Shown here: in pieces, positions 24,610 through 34,184 of the stretch
Numbering within the stretch: the stretch's first letter is position 1
Layout of the letters: every line of letters starts with the position of its first letter
NCBI GenBank assembly: GCA_002390845.1
Contig: DGQT01000067.1
Coordinates: 1-64,000 of the forward strand
DNA: 64,000 nt
Reading direction: 5' to 3'
From: Chitinophagaceae bacterium UBA4407
GTDB lineage: Bacteria > Bacteroidota > Bacteroidia > Chitinophagales > Chitinophagaceae
Position numbers and translations under genes: made by a program
The notes under the pieces: model-generated
The model's input: only the letters and a program-made list of their open reading frames with translations
Told to the model about the DNA's origin: nothing
The model's database searches: none

Positions 24610-27600
24610 TTAAAAGTAAATTTTAAAAGTGCTGCCAATATTAAGCTGGCTTTCTACTTCAACTTTGCCGCCCATAAAATCGATCTGATTCTTGCTGATG
24701 AATAAACCAATTCCTCTTGCGTCGGCATTGCCGTGAAAGGTTTTATACATGCCGAATAATTTATCGCCGAATCTTTTCAGGTCAATTCCAACGCCATTGT
24801 CTGCAATCGTTAGAACGGGTTTGTTGTTTTCGTAAAAACAATCAATTGTTATAACAGGTTTTCTTTCGGGATGGCTGTATTTAACAGCGTTTGATATAAA
24901 ATTAAGCAGGATACTTTCCAGGTAAGCGGGATTGTAGCTTACCGTGGTATCAGCCTTTGTATAATTATTTATTATGGCACCTTTTTGAGTAACCTGCTCT
25001 TTAAGTACACTAATCGCTTTGGTGATATATTCATTTAAATTAAGGGGTACAAATACCAGGTTAATATTGTTTTGAATGGAAATTACTTCGTATAAATTAT
25101 GAAGGGTTTCGTCTAAAGAATTTGAAACCGTTTTTAGATGCCCCATCATTTCTTTTCTTTCATCTTCTGTAATGGGATCTTCCATTAAACCCAGTATAGA
25201 CTTAATATTTGTTGCATGCGACCTTAAATTATGCGACACGATATAAGAAAAATTCAGGAGTCTTTTGTTTTGTCCGCTTACGAGATCGAAAGATTTATTC
25301 AATTCAATTTCTGCTTTCTTGCGCCCTGTAATATCACCTAAAGACATTACAAGCCCGATAATTGCTTTTTCCTTATTGGTTACGGGTGAATATTTTATAT
25401 GATACCAGCTTTCTTCTTCGTTTTCATAATGTAAATTATTATCATATTCAATGGTTTCACCTTTAAGAACTTTTGCAAAAGCGCTTTTTATAAAATCCTT
25501 TCTCTCTGCCGGAAATATCTGCATCATGTTAGTGCCTGTTTCTAATTCTTTCTTATAGTGTTTTATGGAGAAATCATTTGCGGGTTGATTAAAGGATAAT
25601 ATTTCAAGCCTGTCGTTTAATAATGCGTAAGCAGTTTCAGTGTGTTCAAATACAGTGCGCAGGTTGTCTTCAGATTTTTGAAGTGCTTCTTCTGTCTTTT
25701 TTCTTTCAGTTAAATCTACGCCCATGCCAATAAGGCAAGGTTTTCCTTCGTAAATAACAGACCAGCTATTGAAGAAAAATGCTATTTTTCTTTTGTCTTT
25801 TGTAAGGACACTGGCTACCACACCCGGAACATTTTCTTTAAAAACAGATTCAATTCTTTTTTTAATAAAAGGCTTATCACTGGTGTCATAAAAATCAAGC
25901 GGATGCATTTGACTGATATCAGAAGCGGAATAGCCTGTTACTGTTTCAAAGTTTTTATTCCAGCGCAAAAATTTTCCTTCATCAGTGTATATATAGAAGA
26001 TTCCGGGGAGATTGTTAATAATAGAGTCGGATAATTCTTTTTCTTTTTTAATCTGGTCTTCCGCTGTTTTATAATCATTAATATCGGTAATAAAACCTTC
26101 GGTAGCAATAAGTTCATCATTATCGTTCCAAATGCCCTGCCCCCGTTCCCAAACCCATTTCTCCGACCCACTGGTATTCTTCATCCTGTAAGTAAATTCA
26201 TAGGGTAATCTTTGGGCAATAGCTTGTTGCACCTCATTCCATATTCTTTCTTTATCGGCTTCTGCAATAGAATGAGCACCGGAAATCGTTCTGTGTACTA
26301 TATACTCATCTGCTGTGTGCCCTGTTATTTTAACAACGCCATTACTGATGTAATCAGGGGTATATGTTGGGTCGTTTTTTACGCGGTAAACATACCCTGG
26401 TAAATTGTTGATCAATGTTTGAAGAAACCTTTGGTTTTCGGCAAGTTTTTGTTCTGCTTCTTTATGTTCTGTAATATCATTTAATACCCCTGTTGTTCCT
26501 GTTGCATTGTTGCTGTCGTCAATTATCAGGCGTTTATTTATTTCAAACCAGCGTATACGGCCATCTGCAGTAATAAGCCTCATATCGTGCCTGCAATGAT
26601 CTATTTCTAAATTTAACAGGCTTGTGTAGTACTTATTATTTTTTATTTGATCATCAGAATATATAAAGTCAATCAGGTGTTTGCCAATACTTTCTTCCAG
26701 CGTAAATCCTGTTATTTCCGTCCAAACCGGGTTTAAGAAAGTAAAATGGCCATCAACATCTGTTTTAAAAATAATTTCCTGCACACTGTTAACTACATCG
26801 CGATATTTTTTTTCACTCTCCCTTAAATTCAATTCCGATCTTTTCTGGCCGATACCATGCGAAACAAGGCTTGAGATAGTTTGGGTAAGTTGAATTTCGT
26901 CTTCAGTAAGTATATGTTCGTTATTAAAATATACCATGAACTTACCGATTAAACGGTTTTGATATACAAGCGGAATAAATGCCAATGCACGAATACCTTC
27001 CTTTAATATAACAGCATGCAAGCTTTTTAAACTGGGTTCATTTTCTACGTTTGGAACAAAAATCGGTAATGGATTTTTCTCATCTTGCTGCCAGGGCGAA
27101 TGCCCTTCAGCAGACCTTAAGTATTCATCAGAAAGTCCACGGGAAGCTTTAAAACGAATTACGCCATCGGCATCAAAAAGTAATACTGATGCCCTGTCTG
27201 CTGCTATTGTTTTCTCGAGTGCATTAAGCGCCAGTTCATAGATCTCTTCAATTTTCTCAGTTTTACCTACGGCTTCACTCAGTTGGGCAATTTGCTGTTT
27301 TTGCTGAACATTTTTTTTAATTTTCGCTTCTGCTTTTTTATTCTCGGTAATATTTTTCGCAATTCCGTAAACGCCAACAATATGCCCATCAATTATTATG
27401 GGCATATTTGTTACGTTCAGCTCGTGCCTTTTTCCTGTAGCAGAAATCATTCCCACATCGTAGTTCTGTGGAAATCCTTTTTGTACTTCTTGAAAATGAA
27501 AGAATGCCCGCTCCAGGTCTTCAGGCGCACAGAACGATGCAAAATTCATTTTCATCAACTCCTCATAACTTAACTCTGCCAGTAATGCAGCACTTTCATT

Positions 27601-28560
27601 TACGGCAGTAAACCCTCCCTGCATATTCATTGAATAAACTGCATCGGGGTTTTGCTCGAATAGAGATTTGTAATATTGCTGGCTTGTAGCAATTGTTTGT
27701 TCAATATTTTTTCGGTAGGTAATATCCGAACCTGTAAGGGCAACGCCGGTAATAACACGATCGGTATTTCGCATTGGCATAAAGGAAACATGTAACCATC
27801 TTTTTAATTCACCAGAGCCCCTTGCCAAATCCTTAAGTACTTTCTCTCCATTCAACGCCTTACTAAAATCTGATATAAATGCATCCTTCTCCTCTGATTC
27901 GATAAAACCAAGCATATTATCACCCTTAGAAATCAGCCTCCCTGAAACCTGGTGAAAATATTGCTGTGCTGAATTATTATAATCAAGTAGATTATAGTTG
28001 GTATCCATCAGGCAAACAGCCTCAGATGTACTATTGAAATAAGCGGCAAGTTTAGAAGTTGCATCAGTAATTTTTAACCTTAGTTTTAGCAGTGTAAGCA
28101 CTTGCTTTGCCAGAATACGTAAACTGAATATTTGTTGTTCTGTAAGCGTTCGCGGTTTTTGATCCAATACACACAAAGTACCTAAGGCAAACCCATCTTC
28201 CGAAATTAACGGCAAGCCTGCATAAAAACGAATTTCGGGTGCTCCCGTTACAAATGGATTATTAAAAAAGCGTTCATCTTTGCTCGTATCGGCTACTACC
28301 ATTATCTCCGGTTCTTCTATAGTGTGGCTGCAAAATGAAATATCACGGGTGGTTTCTATTAAGTCAATGCCACGTTTGGCTTTAAACCATTGCCGGTTTT
28401 CATCAATCAGTGTAATCAGGGAAAAAGGAGCATTGCAAAGCTGCGAGGCAAGTTCTACAATATCGTCAAAGTCTTGCTCGGCTTCTGTATCAAGTATTTT
28501 AAACTGGTGCAGTGCGGCAATCCGCGCGGCTTCGTTATTTATGGCAGGGTTTATTTTCAT
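24610..28560 (-). CDS. large PAS/GAF sensor histidine kinase, 1316 aa
   Basis: Soluble kinase without membrane helices. Order, with rough residues: GAF about 15-165 (DISFCSHTIEEPEIMVVADT); PAS 170-285; PAS 295-410; GAF 425-575; PAS 585-705; PAS 710-835; PAS 845-965; PAS 970-1085; histidine phosphoacceptor about 1095-1165 (FSYIVSHNLRSHATNI, His in SHNLR); ATPase about 1200-1316 with N box LNFISNAVKYSHP and G boxes ADNGVGIDLKRFGDKLF, ARGIGLFISKNQ. It has no receiver domain and no response regulator beside it, so its partner is elsewhere. The number of PAS units is my estimate. Confidence 0.93.
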   Translation of the reverse strand: MKINPAINNEAARIAALHQFKILDTEAEQDFDDIVELASQLCNAPFSLITLIDENRQWFKAKRGIDLIETTRDISFCSHTIEEPEIMVVADTSKDERFFNNPFVTGAPEIRFYAGLPLISEDGFALGTLCVLDQKPRTLTEQQIFSLRILAKQVLTLLKLRLKITDATSKLAAYFNSTSEAVCLMDTNYNLLDYNNSAQQYFHQVSGRLISKGDNMLGFIESEEKDAFISDFSKALNGEKVLKDLARGSGELKRWLHVSFMPMRNTDRVITGVALTGSDITYRKNIEQTIATSQQYYKSLFEQNPDAVYSMNMQGGFTAVNESAALLAELSYEELMKMNFASFCAPEDLERAFFHFQEVQKGFPQNYDVGMISATGKRHELNVTNMPIIIDGHIVGVYGIAKNITENKKAEAKIKKNVQQKQQIAQLSEAVGKTEKIEEIYELALNALEKTIAADRASVLLFDADGVIRFKASRGLSDEYLRSAEGHSPWQQDEKNPLPIFVPNVENEPSLKSLHAVILKEGIRALAFIPLVYQNRLIGKFMVYFNNEHILTEDEIQLTQTISSLVSHGIGQKRSELNLRESEKKYRDVVNSVQEIIFKTDVDGHFTFLNPVWTEITGFTLEESIGKHLIDFIYSDDQIKNNKYYTSLLNLEIDHCRHDMRLITADGRIRWFEINKRLIIDDSNNATGTTGVLNDITEHKEAEQKLAENQRFLQTLINNLPGYVYRVKNDPTYTPDYISNGVVKITGHTADEYIVHRTISGAHSIAEADKERIWNEVQQAIAQRLPYEFTYRMKNTSGSEKWVWERGQGIWNDNDELIATEGFITDINDYKTAEDQIKKEKELSDSIINNLPGIFYIYTDEGKFLRWNKNFETVTGYSASDISQMHPLDFYDTSDKPFIKKRIESVFKENVPGVVASVLTKDKRKIAFFFNSWSVIYEGKPCLIGMGVDLTERKKTEEALQKSEDNLRTVFEHTETAYALLNDRLEILSFNQPANDFSIKHYKKELETGTNMMQIFPAERKDFIKSAFAKVLKGETIEYDNNLHYENEEESWYHIKYSPVTNKEKAIIGLVMSLGDITGRKKAEIELNKSFDLVSGQNKRLLNFSYIVSHNLRSHATNIKSILGLMEDPITEDERKEMMGHLKTVSNSLDETLHNLYEVISIQNNINLVFVPLNLNEYITKAISVLKEQVTQKGAIINNYTKADTTVSYNPAYLESILLNFISNAVKYSHPERKPVITIDCFYENNKPVLTIADNGVGIDLKRFGDKLFGMYKTFHGNADARGIGLFISKNQIDFMGGKVEVESQLNIGSTFKIYF

Positions 28561-28750
28561 TGTTAAGAAAAAGGGGTTTAAAATTTAGCGGTAATAAAAG
28601 AGTGCTCTTTTAATGATTTGTTATTTTAATTAAGGCCGGAACAATTAAGATTATCAATCATTGTTAAAGATAGAAAAACCGGGAAATTTCACGGGAACTA
28701 TATTTGATGATAAAAATTAATTAGTAAGCTTCACCGGTTTTTTATTCATT

Positions 28751-28956
28751 TTTTTTTTGCCGGGCATTGGAATAACCATTAAGCATTGTTGTGTAGCACT
28801 CTTGTACAATTCAAGACAGCATTGCACTTTGATTGAATAGGTTTTGTAAAACGGGTTTTAAAAATTTTGTACTAAACCAAAGATGCCACATGTGCAGGTG
28901 ATGAAGTGCTTGCGACGCAAGGAACGATACTATGAAAAACTACTGCTGGTATTCAC
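28751..28956. repeat. L arm plus variant R2 arm, element with replaced right side
   Basis: L: TTTTTTGCCGGGCATTGG, core TTGTGTAGCACTCTTGTAC at 28789-28807. The right side is not the standard R arm but R2 (28878-28956: ATGCCACATGTGCAGGTGAT, then GAAGTGCTTGCGACGCAAGG), shared with 20270-20345. The rest of the 533-bp gap 28561-29092 shows no gene. A TAATTGCACT-type AT-rich stretch precedes the VOC gene. Confidence 0.72.
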
Positions 28957-29092
28957 ATAAACTATTTTTTAACAGTATACAAGTGTATTTTCCAGCATCT
29001 GAAGCACATAGGGCAAGCCAACATGTTTAAGCTTTGTTAGCAAAGGAAAATGCTTAGTTTAGTACAATTTATTTATACTAAAACATTGCTTT

Positions 29093-29485
29093 ATGAACCA
29101 AATAAACCAGGTATTTTTTGCTCCGGAACTGTTTATAAAAAACGGTGTGTACGATGTAAGCTTTTACCAGAAAGCTTTTGGCGCGGTTGAGTTACGAAAA
29201 TTTCTGAACAACGATGGCAGTTACCACGTTTCAGAATTATCTATAGAAGGTGCGGTGTTTCATTTGCACGAAACCGTTAAATCATCTGCATTTGAACCCG
29301 AAAAGCACAATGGCACAACCGTAGTAATCGGGTTGTTTGTGCCAGATGTGCATGCTTTTTTCAATAAAGCAATAGCTGCAGGGGCAACAGTAGTTTCTCC
29401 CGTGCAGGATTATGATTATGGCTACCGCCAGGGCTCAATTAAAGATCCTTTCGGCCACCAGTGGCAAATACAAATGAAAATATAA
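29093..29485 (+). CDS. VOC-family (glyoxalase-like) protein
   Basis: A 130-aa protein with two beta-alpha-beta-beta-beta units of the vicinal-oxygen-chelate fold: about 8-60 (FYQKAFGAVELRKFLNNDGS) and about 66-128 (DVHAFFNKAIAAGATVVSPV, then YGYRQGSIKDPFGHQWQIQ). The C-terminal DPFGHQWQI signature fits the PhnB-like branch. Such proteins bind a metal or a small ligand, often as resistance or isomerase proteins; function unassigned. Confidence 0.87.
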   Translation: MNQINQVFFAPELFIKNGVYDVSFYQKAFGAVELRKFLNNDGSYHVSELSIEGAVFHLHETVKSSAFEPEKHNGTTVVIGLFVPDVHAFFNKAIAAGATVVSPVQDYDYGYRQGSIKDPFGHQWQIQMKI

Positions 29486-29499
29486 CAGAAACCATTGCA

Positions 29500-29549
29500 T
29501 TTTTTTTGAGCCATGCTGAAGTAATGCTATTAAGCTTTGGTTGCGTCGG
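29500..29549 (+). repeat. truncated L arm fused to a broken gene
   Basis: TTTTTTTTGAGCCATGCTGA, then AGTAATGCTATTAAGCTTTG and TTGCGTCGG, where the core stops and coding-like sequence starts. No R arm follows directly; the next free R arm is at 32440-32528. Confidence 0.8.
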
Positions 29550-29801
29550 TTTACATTATTCCAGATTATTACAGCCAACATAACTGCCTTAAATTGGAAT
29601 GGCCAATTTAATCTCGATTTCAGTTGTTACTTAACGCTTTCAGGAATATGGATCATGTGGCGCAGCAAGTTTTCTGCATCTTCTGTAGTAATGGCACTAA
29701 TAGCGATGATCATCGGTTTTATGGCTTTTGCACCTTACATGTTGTATTTAATAATCAGCGCAAATGGTAACCTAAAAAAAGTACTTTTGGGCGAACAATA
29801 A
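29541..29801 (+). pseudogene. remnant of a small membrane protein, 5' end lost at an L arm
   Basis: The open frame of 86 codons starts only at a TTG inside the repeat core (29541) and has no ATG before residue 39. The encoded sequence nevertheless looks like a true protein end: two membrane helices, about 26-40 and 48-73 (SSVVMALIAMIIGFMAFAPY), then a cytoplasmic tail NLKKVLLGEQ. The original start seems to have been removed when the arm was placed or when two copies recombined. It could also still be translated from TTG. Confidence in decay is moderate. Confidence 0.55.
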
Positions 29802-29819
29802 AAACGCGTTTTAATAATT

Positions 29820-30347
29820 ATGGATAATATAAGTATCACCAAAATTGATGAAGCAAACATTGAACAATTACAGCTAATTGGCAGGCAAACTTTTTTTGAA
29901 ACTTTTGCAGCAGCTAATAGCCAACAGAATATGCAGAAATATTTGGCAGAAGAATTTACCGCAGATAAACTAACCAACGAATTAATAAACCCAGACTCTG
30001 AATTTTATTTTGCCAAACTAGATAACCAGGTAATCGGCTACCTGAAAATAAATTTTGGGCAATCACAAACAGAGTTGCAAGACGATAAAGCCGTTGAAAT
30101 TGAAAGGATTTATGTGCTGAAAGACTTTCATGGCAAGCATGTAGGGCAATTGCTTTACAACAAAGCAATTCAAATTGCAACACAGAAAAACGCCGATTAT
30201 GTTTGGCTGGGAGTTTGGGAAGAAAATGAGCGGGCTATAAATTTTTACAAGAAAAACGGGTTTGTTGAGTTTGACAAACATGTTTTCAAATTAGGCAATG
30301 ATGAACAAACAGATATTATGATGAAATTAAAAATTCACAAGCAATAA
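29820..30347 (+). CDS. GNAT-family N-acetyltransferase
   Basis: A 175-aa single GNAT domain. Motif A for acetyl-CoA is VEIERIYVLKDFHGKHVGQL followed by LYNKAIQIA (about 92-120, the Q/R-x-x-G-x-G/A pattern appears as HGKHVGQ). Motif B is VWLGVWEENERAINFYKKNG (about 138-157). The order ELDNQVIGYLKINFG, ERIYVL, W-E-x-N matches the SpeG/PaiA-like group. Substrate unknown. It starts 18 bp after the membrane remnant. Confidence 0.9.
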   Translation: MDNISITKIDEANIEQLQLIGRQTFFETFAAANSQQNMQKYLAEEFTADKLTNELINPDSEFYFAKLDNQVIGYLKINFGQSQTELQDDKAVEIERIYVLKDFHGKHVGQLLYNKAIQIATQKNADYVWLGVWEENERAINFYKKNGFVEFDKHVFKLGNDEQTDIMMKLKIHKQ

Positions 30348-30552
30348 TACCATCAGGCGGTTTGTCTAAGTGTCCACAGGGTTATTGCCGCCATTCAGTA
30401 GCCATGGCCGCCGGCAGCAATTATACAACAAACTTCAATACCAGAAAACTCATTCAGCTTGCTTTTTCTCTCCTATGGCTGCCTCCGGTATTATAGAAAA
30501 ACCTGGCACTTACATTTACCATCACGCAGAAAAACCTTCCGTATAAAACACA

Positions 30553-30756
30553 TTTTTTGAGCCGGGCTGAAGCATTACACAGCATCGCCTGTTGCGTCGC
30601 ACACTTGTACGTTCGGATTATATATTGAGCTTTTACCAAAGCGAAGATCGAAGCGAATGCTGTTGGGTGCCTTACCAAAAGCGGCGGAAGAATCCGAACG
30701 TACAAGTGAGTGACACAACAAAAGCCTGATAGTAGCAAATAGTATGTCACAAAAAA
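30553..30756. repeat. complete long palindrome element (type copy)
   Basis: L: TTTTTTGAGCCGGGCTGAAG at the left end, core TTGCGTCGCACACTTGTAC at 30592-30610, inner GTTCGGATTATATATTGAGC. R: core GTACAAGTGAGTGACACAA at 30700-30718 preceded by AATCCGAAC. The two arms therefore carry different core dialects yet would still pair with only two mismatches and one G-U. It ends 2 nt before the serine hydrolase stop codon. The part of the gap 30348-30552 left of it shows no gene. Confidence 0.92.
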
Positions 30757-30758
30757 TC

Positions 30759-32306
30759 TTATTTGCTTTCTCCTTTTAATACTACTTTATTTTTCCCATA
30801 ATCAAAACTTCGTTCATCATCAAGTGTAAGTTTAGTGCCATCAAAATGACAGGTAAATGTTTCTGTATGCGGACTTTCTATATATCGCAATACAAGTTGT
30901 AAAGTGTTGTCGTCTTTCCATGTATAGCTGCCCGCAACCTTTGCAGGGTAAAGCATATTTCTGTATTCTATACCGCCACCGGTTAAAGAAGGCCCTGGCT
31001 TGTTTGTAGTAGCCTGTTGCCATTTTCCGGCAGCAAAATCAAACTGGTAAGCTGCCGTATCGGTTGTTAATGTAATGTGGCAAAGATCATTTTTAAAACC
31101 AAAGGCAATGCTTTGAATATGCTTATCGTTTTGCTCTATTGCAAAGCTTTTTCCGTTAACAGATTTAGCCATTACTGAATTATTTTTAACAGGAATGGGA
31201 ACAGCCAATGCTTTTATTTTTTGTTGCAACAGGATAGCGGCTTTTTTATCTGCTGGTAATTTTTCTTTGTGCATAGCCGGTAACAAATATTGCCATACAA
31301 GATTTATTTCTTCCTGCATATCGGCTGTTTCAGCAGTAATGGCGAGCACTGCATCCTGGTCGGGCATAACGATCATATACTGGCCGAATGCACCATCTCC
31401 GCGGTAAGCATTGTTTTTGCAGCGCCACATCTGGTAGCAATAACCCTGCTCCCAGTCACTCGAATCTCTTTTTGATTGCGGCAATTCAGGATGCTGAATA
31501 ATCTTTGCTGTACTGGCTTCTTCTACCCATGAAGCTGATATAATTTGTTTGTTGCCCCATTTGCCTTTTTGTAAAAATAGTTCAGCAAATTTTGCCATGT
31601 CTTCTGTATGTAGCCGCAAACCCCAGCCGCCTGTGTTAATACCCTTTGTGTCGGTTTCCCAGTCAATGCCTTTTATACCCAATGGATCAAAGAGCCTGGG
31701 CTTTAAATAATCAATCACTTTTTGGCCGGTTACTTTTTGCACAATGGCAGAAAGCATATAGGTTCCCAGCGAATTGTATAAAAACTTAGTGCCCGGCTTA
31801 TTTAAAACAGGGGTAGCTAAAAATGCACGTACCCAATTACTATCTATTGCAATCTTAAAAGTTGGATCAGGATCTTGCCCATCGCTCATACTAAGCGCAT
31901 CTTTAATGGTTAATTCAGAAAGGTAAGTGCTGACTGTATCGGGCAAATCATTTGGAAAGAATGAAACAATCTTATCATTTAGCGAGATCAGTTTTTCCTG
32001 TATGGCAAAACCCACAGCTGTTGCTGTAAAACTTTTACTACAGGAGTATAATGTGTGTTTTAAATCGGCTCGGTAAGGATTCCACCAGCCTTCTGCAATT
32101 ACTTTTCCATGCCTCAGCAACATAAAACTATGAAACTCAGTTTTGCTTTTTGCAGCAGCATCCAGGAATTGAATAATACCTTTAGAAGCAACGCCTTCTT
32201 TTTCAGGACTGCTTCTTTCCAACACCACTTTTTGTTGTGCGTTTACATTAATGCATGTAAATAGCAATAGAGACAGGAATAAGAAAAGTATTTTTTTGCT
32301 GGTCAT
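30759..32306 (-). CDS. exported serine hydrolase, class C beta-lactamase family
   Basis: A 515-aa protein with a signal peptide (1-23, ending NVNAQ). The beta-lactamase/DD-peptidase domain spans about 30-360: catalytic Ser and Lys in TLYSCSKSFTATAVG (S-x-x-K about residue 91-94), the Tyr motif YNSLGTYMLS (Y-x-N/S about residue 178) and the late G-Q-Y-M-I-V region in place of the KTG box. A C-terminal beta domain (about 395-515) is typical of the 6-aminohexanoate-dimer hydrolase-like esterases. Periplasmic; substrate unknown. Confidence 0.9.
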   Translation of the reverse strand: MTSKKILFLFLSLLLFTCINVNAQQKVVLERSSPEKEGVASKGIIQFLDAAAKSKTEFHSFMLLRHGKVIAEGWWNPYRADLKHTLYSCSKSFTATAVGFAIQEKLISLNDKIVSFFPNDLPDTVSTYLSELTIKDALSMSDGQDPDPTFKIAIDSNWVRAFLATPVLNKPGTKFLYNSLGTYMLSAIVQKVTGQKVIDYLKPRLFDPLGIKGIDWETDTKGINTGGWGLRLHTEDMAKFAELFLQKGKWGNKQIISASWVEEASTAKIIQHPELPQSKRDSSDWEQGYCYQMWRCKNNAYRGDGAFGQYMIVMPDQDAVLAITAETADMQEEINLVWQYLLPAMHKEKLPADKKAAILLQQKIKALAVPIPVKNNSVMAKSVNGKSFAIEQNDKHIQSIAFGFKNDLCHITLTTDTAAYQFDFAAGKWQQATTNKPGPSLTGGGIEYRNMLYPAKVAGSYTWKDDNTLQLVLRYIESPHTETFTCHFDGTKLTLDDERSFDYGKNKVVLKGESK

Positions 32307-32439
32307 GGCAGTAAATAGTTATTTAAGCTGAAAAAAAATTTGCAACTAAAACTACGACTTCCCATTATGAATTAATGCTTTTTTGCCAATTGAAATTTAT
32401 TGATTTTGCCGGGGTGTTTTATAAGACTCTGGATAAGGT

Positions 32440-32528
32440 TGAAACCTGCAGTCGAATAAAGATAAACTGTACAAGTGTGCGACGCAACGAAGAAGCCATG
32501 AAAAACATCTGCCTGGCTCAAAAAAAAT
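32440..32528 (-). repeat. R arm between serine hydrolase and FAD oxidase
   Basis: Core GTACAAGTGTGCGACGCAA at 32469-32487, then CGAAGAAGCCATGAAAAACA and outer TGCCTGGCTCAAAAAAAATA. The gap 32307-32648 holds only this arm and AT-rich promoter-like sequence. It pairs in bracket order with the truncated L arm at 29500. Confidence 0.85.
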
Positions 32529-32648
32529 ACTTTTATTAATCTTAAAAATGATGAAAAGAGCGGGTAGCATATTCCAGCCTTTTCCTTACTCAGATGTTGT
32601 ATGCAATTCTTTAAGATTAAATATGTAGCTTGGCCTAAAAGAAGCTAT

Positions 32649-33995
32649 ATGAATAAGAGAACCTTCTTAAAATTATCATCCGCAATTATGGCAACACCTT
32701 TATTGACTCCACTTGCAACATGGGCACAAAAAGAAAGATTGAAAAACTGGTCGGGCAACCTGGAATACAGTACAGAAAATGTTTTTTATCCTACCTCCGT
32801 AACGGAAGTGCAGGAACTTGTAAAAAAATTAAGCAAAGCAAAAGCATTGGGAACAAGGCATTGCTTTAATACCATTGCAGATAGTAAATACAATCTTATT
32901 TCGTTGAAAGAAATGAATAAGGTTGTATCGTTAGATGCTGATGCTAAAACGGTAACCATTGAAGGCGGTATGAATTACGGCCAGCTTTGCCCTTACCTCA
33001 ACGATCATGGTTTTGCACTGCACAACCTTGCATCGCTGCCACATATTTCAGTGGCTGGTGCATGCACTACTGCAACACATGGTTCCGGCGTTAAGAATGG
33101 CAACCTTTCTACTGCAGTTGCAGCGTTGGAAATTGTAAAACCAGATGGCAGCATTGTGCATATTTCAAAAGAGAAAGATGGCGAAAAATTTTATGCATTG
33201 GTGGTTGGCCTTGGTGCAATCGGCATTATTACAAAAGTTACTTTGAATCTTCAGCCTGCATTTCAAATGCGGCAGTATGTGTATGAAAAGCTGCCCATTA
33301 CACAACTGAAACAAAACTTTGATGCCATTGTTTCTGCAGGTTATAGTGTAAGTCTTTTTACGGATTGGCAAACAGACACCATAAATGAAGTATGGATTAA
33401 AAGCCGTGTAGATGATGGCAGCAATTTCGGCAATCAACCAACATTTTATGGCGCTACAGCAGCTACAAAAAACATGCACCCAATCGCAGAACTTTCAGCC
33501 GAGAACTGCACAGAACAAATGGGTGTTCCTGGTGCATGGTACGAACGGTTGCCGCATTTTAAAATGGGCTTTACACCCAGCAGTGGCAAAGAACTGCAGG
33601 CCGAATATTTTGTTCCGCACGAACATGCTGTTGATGCCATTTTCGCCATTCAAAAAATGGGCAAAGAAATTGGCCCGCATCTTTTTATTTCAGAGATACG
33701 CACCATTGATGCTGATCATTTCTGGATGAGCCCTTGTTATAAACAACCCAGCGTAACCATTCACTTTACATGGAAACAGGAGTGGGATGCTGTAAACAAA
33801 CTGTTGCCGCAAATTGAAGCAGCGCTTGAACCTTATCATGCAAAGCCGCATTGGGGAAAGCTGTTTACACTGTCTCCAACGGTGTTGGCATCGCGTTATA
33901 AAAAGCTGCCTGAGTTTAAAAAGGTGGTTGCAGAATACGATCCTCAGGGCAAGCTGCGCAATGATTTTTTAAACAGGAATATTTATAATATTTAA
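32649..33995 (+). CDS. FAD-dependent sugar/alditol oxidase
   Basis: A 448-aa exported flavoprotein of the gulonolactone/alditol-oxidase group. Signal about 1-27 (FLKLSSAIMATPLLTPLATW). FAD-binding PCMH domain about 40-205, with GTRHCFNTIADSKYNLIS and SVAGACTTATHGSG carrying the conserved T-x-x-H-G-S-G. The C-terminal catalytic domain ends with the family signature KPHWGKLF. It oxidises a polyol or lactone with oxygen or another acceptor, giving hydrogen peroxide. ATG 32649 is preferred over the open TTG-led extension (32601), because it begins a clean signal peptide. Confidence 0.9.
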   Translation: MNKRTFLKLSSAIMATPLLTPLATWAQKERLKNWSGNLEYSTENVFYPTSVTEVQELVKKLSKAKALGTRHCFNTIADSKYNLISLKEMNKVVSLDADAKTVTIEGGMNYGQLCPYLNDHGFALHNLASLPHISVAGACTTATHGSGVKNGNLSTAVAALEIVKPDGSIVHISKEKDGEKFYALVVGLGAIGIITKVTLNLQPAFQMRQYVYEKLPITQLKQNFDAIVSAGYSVSLFTDWQTDTINEVWIKSRVDDGSNFGNQPTFYGATAATKNMHPIAELSAENCTEQMGVPGAWYERLPHFKMGFTPSSGKELQAEYFVPHEHAVDAIFAIQKMGKEIGPHLFISEIRTIDADHFWMSPCYKQPSVTIHFTWKQEWDAVNKLLPQIEAALEPYHAKPHWGKLFTLSPTVLASRYKKLPEFKKVVAEYDPQGKLRNDFLNRNIYNI

Positions 33996-34000
33996 AGCAT

Positions 34001-34140
34001 TTTTTTTTGAACCCGGCGACAGTATTACTATTAAACATTCTTGCGTCGCACTCTTGTACTTTAGGATTATACATGGAGCTTTTACCGAAGCGATAGATTG
34101 AAGCGAATGCTGTTGGTTAGCGACCAAAGGGGAGGAACAA
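34001..34140 (+). repeat. L arm of the bracket around the orphan lipoprotein
   Basis: TTTTTTTTGAACCCGGCGAC, then TTACTATTAAACATTC, core TTGCGTCGCACTCTTGTAC at 34041-34059, and the inner part ATGGAGCTTTTACCGAAGCG plus ATAGATTGAAGCGAATGCTG. About 100 nt match, inverted, with the R arm at 35453-35560, including CTTTAGGAT / ATCCTAAAG just inside the core. Confidence 0.92.
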
Positions 34141-34184
34141 TTTATTGGGTTTTTTACACAGTTCATGTTGTCGGCTGTTTTAAT

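Noticed and set aside
32601..32648. Longer N-terminus of the FAD oxidase from the upstream start
   Set aside because: The 16 extra residues would bury the signal peptide; ATG 32649 gives a normal export signal.
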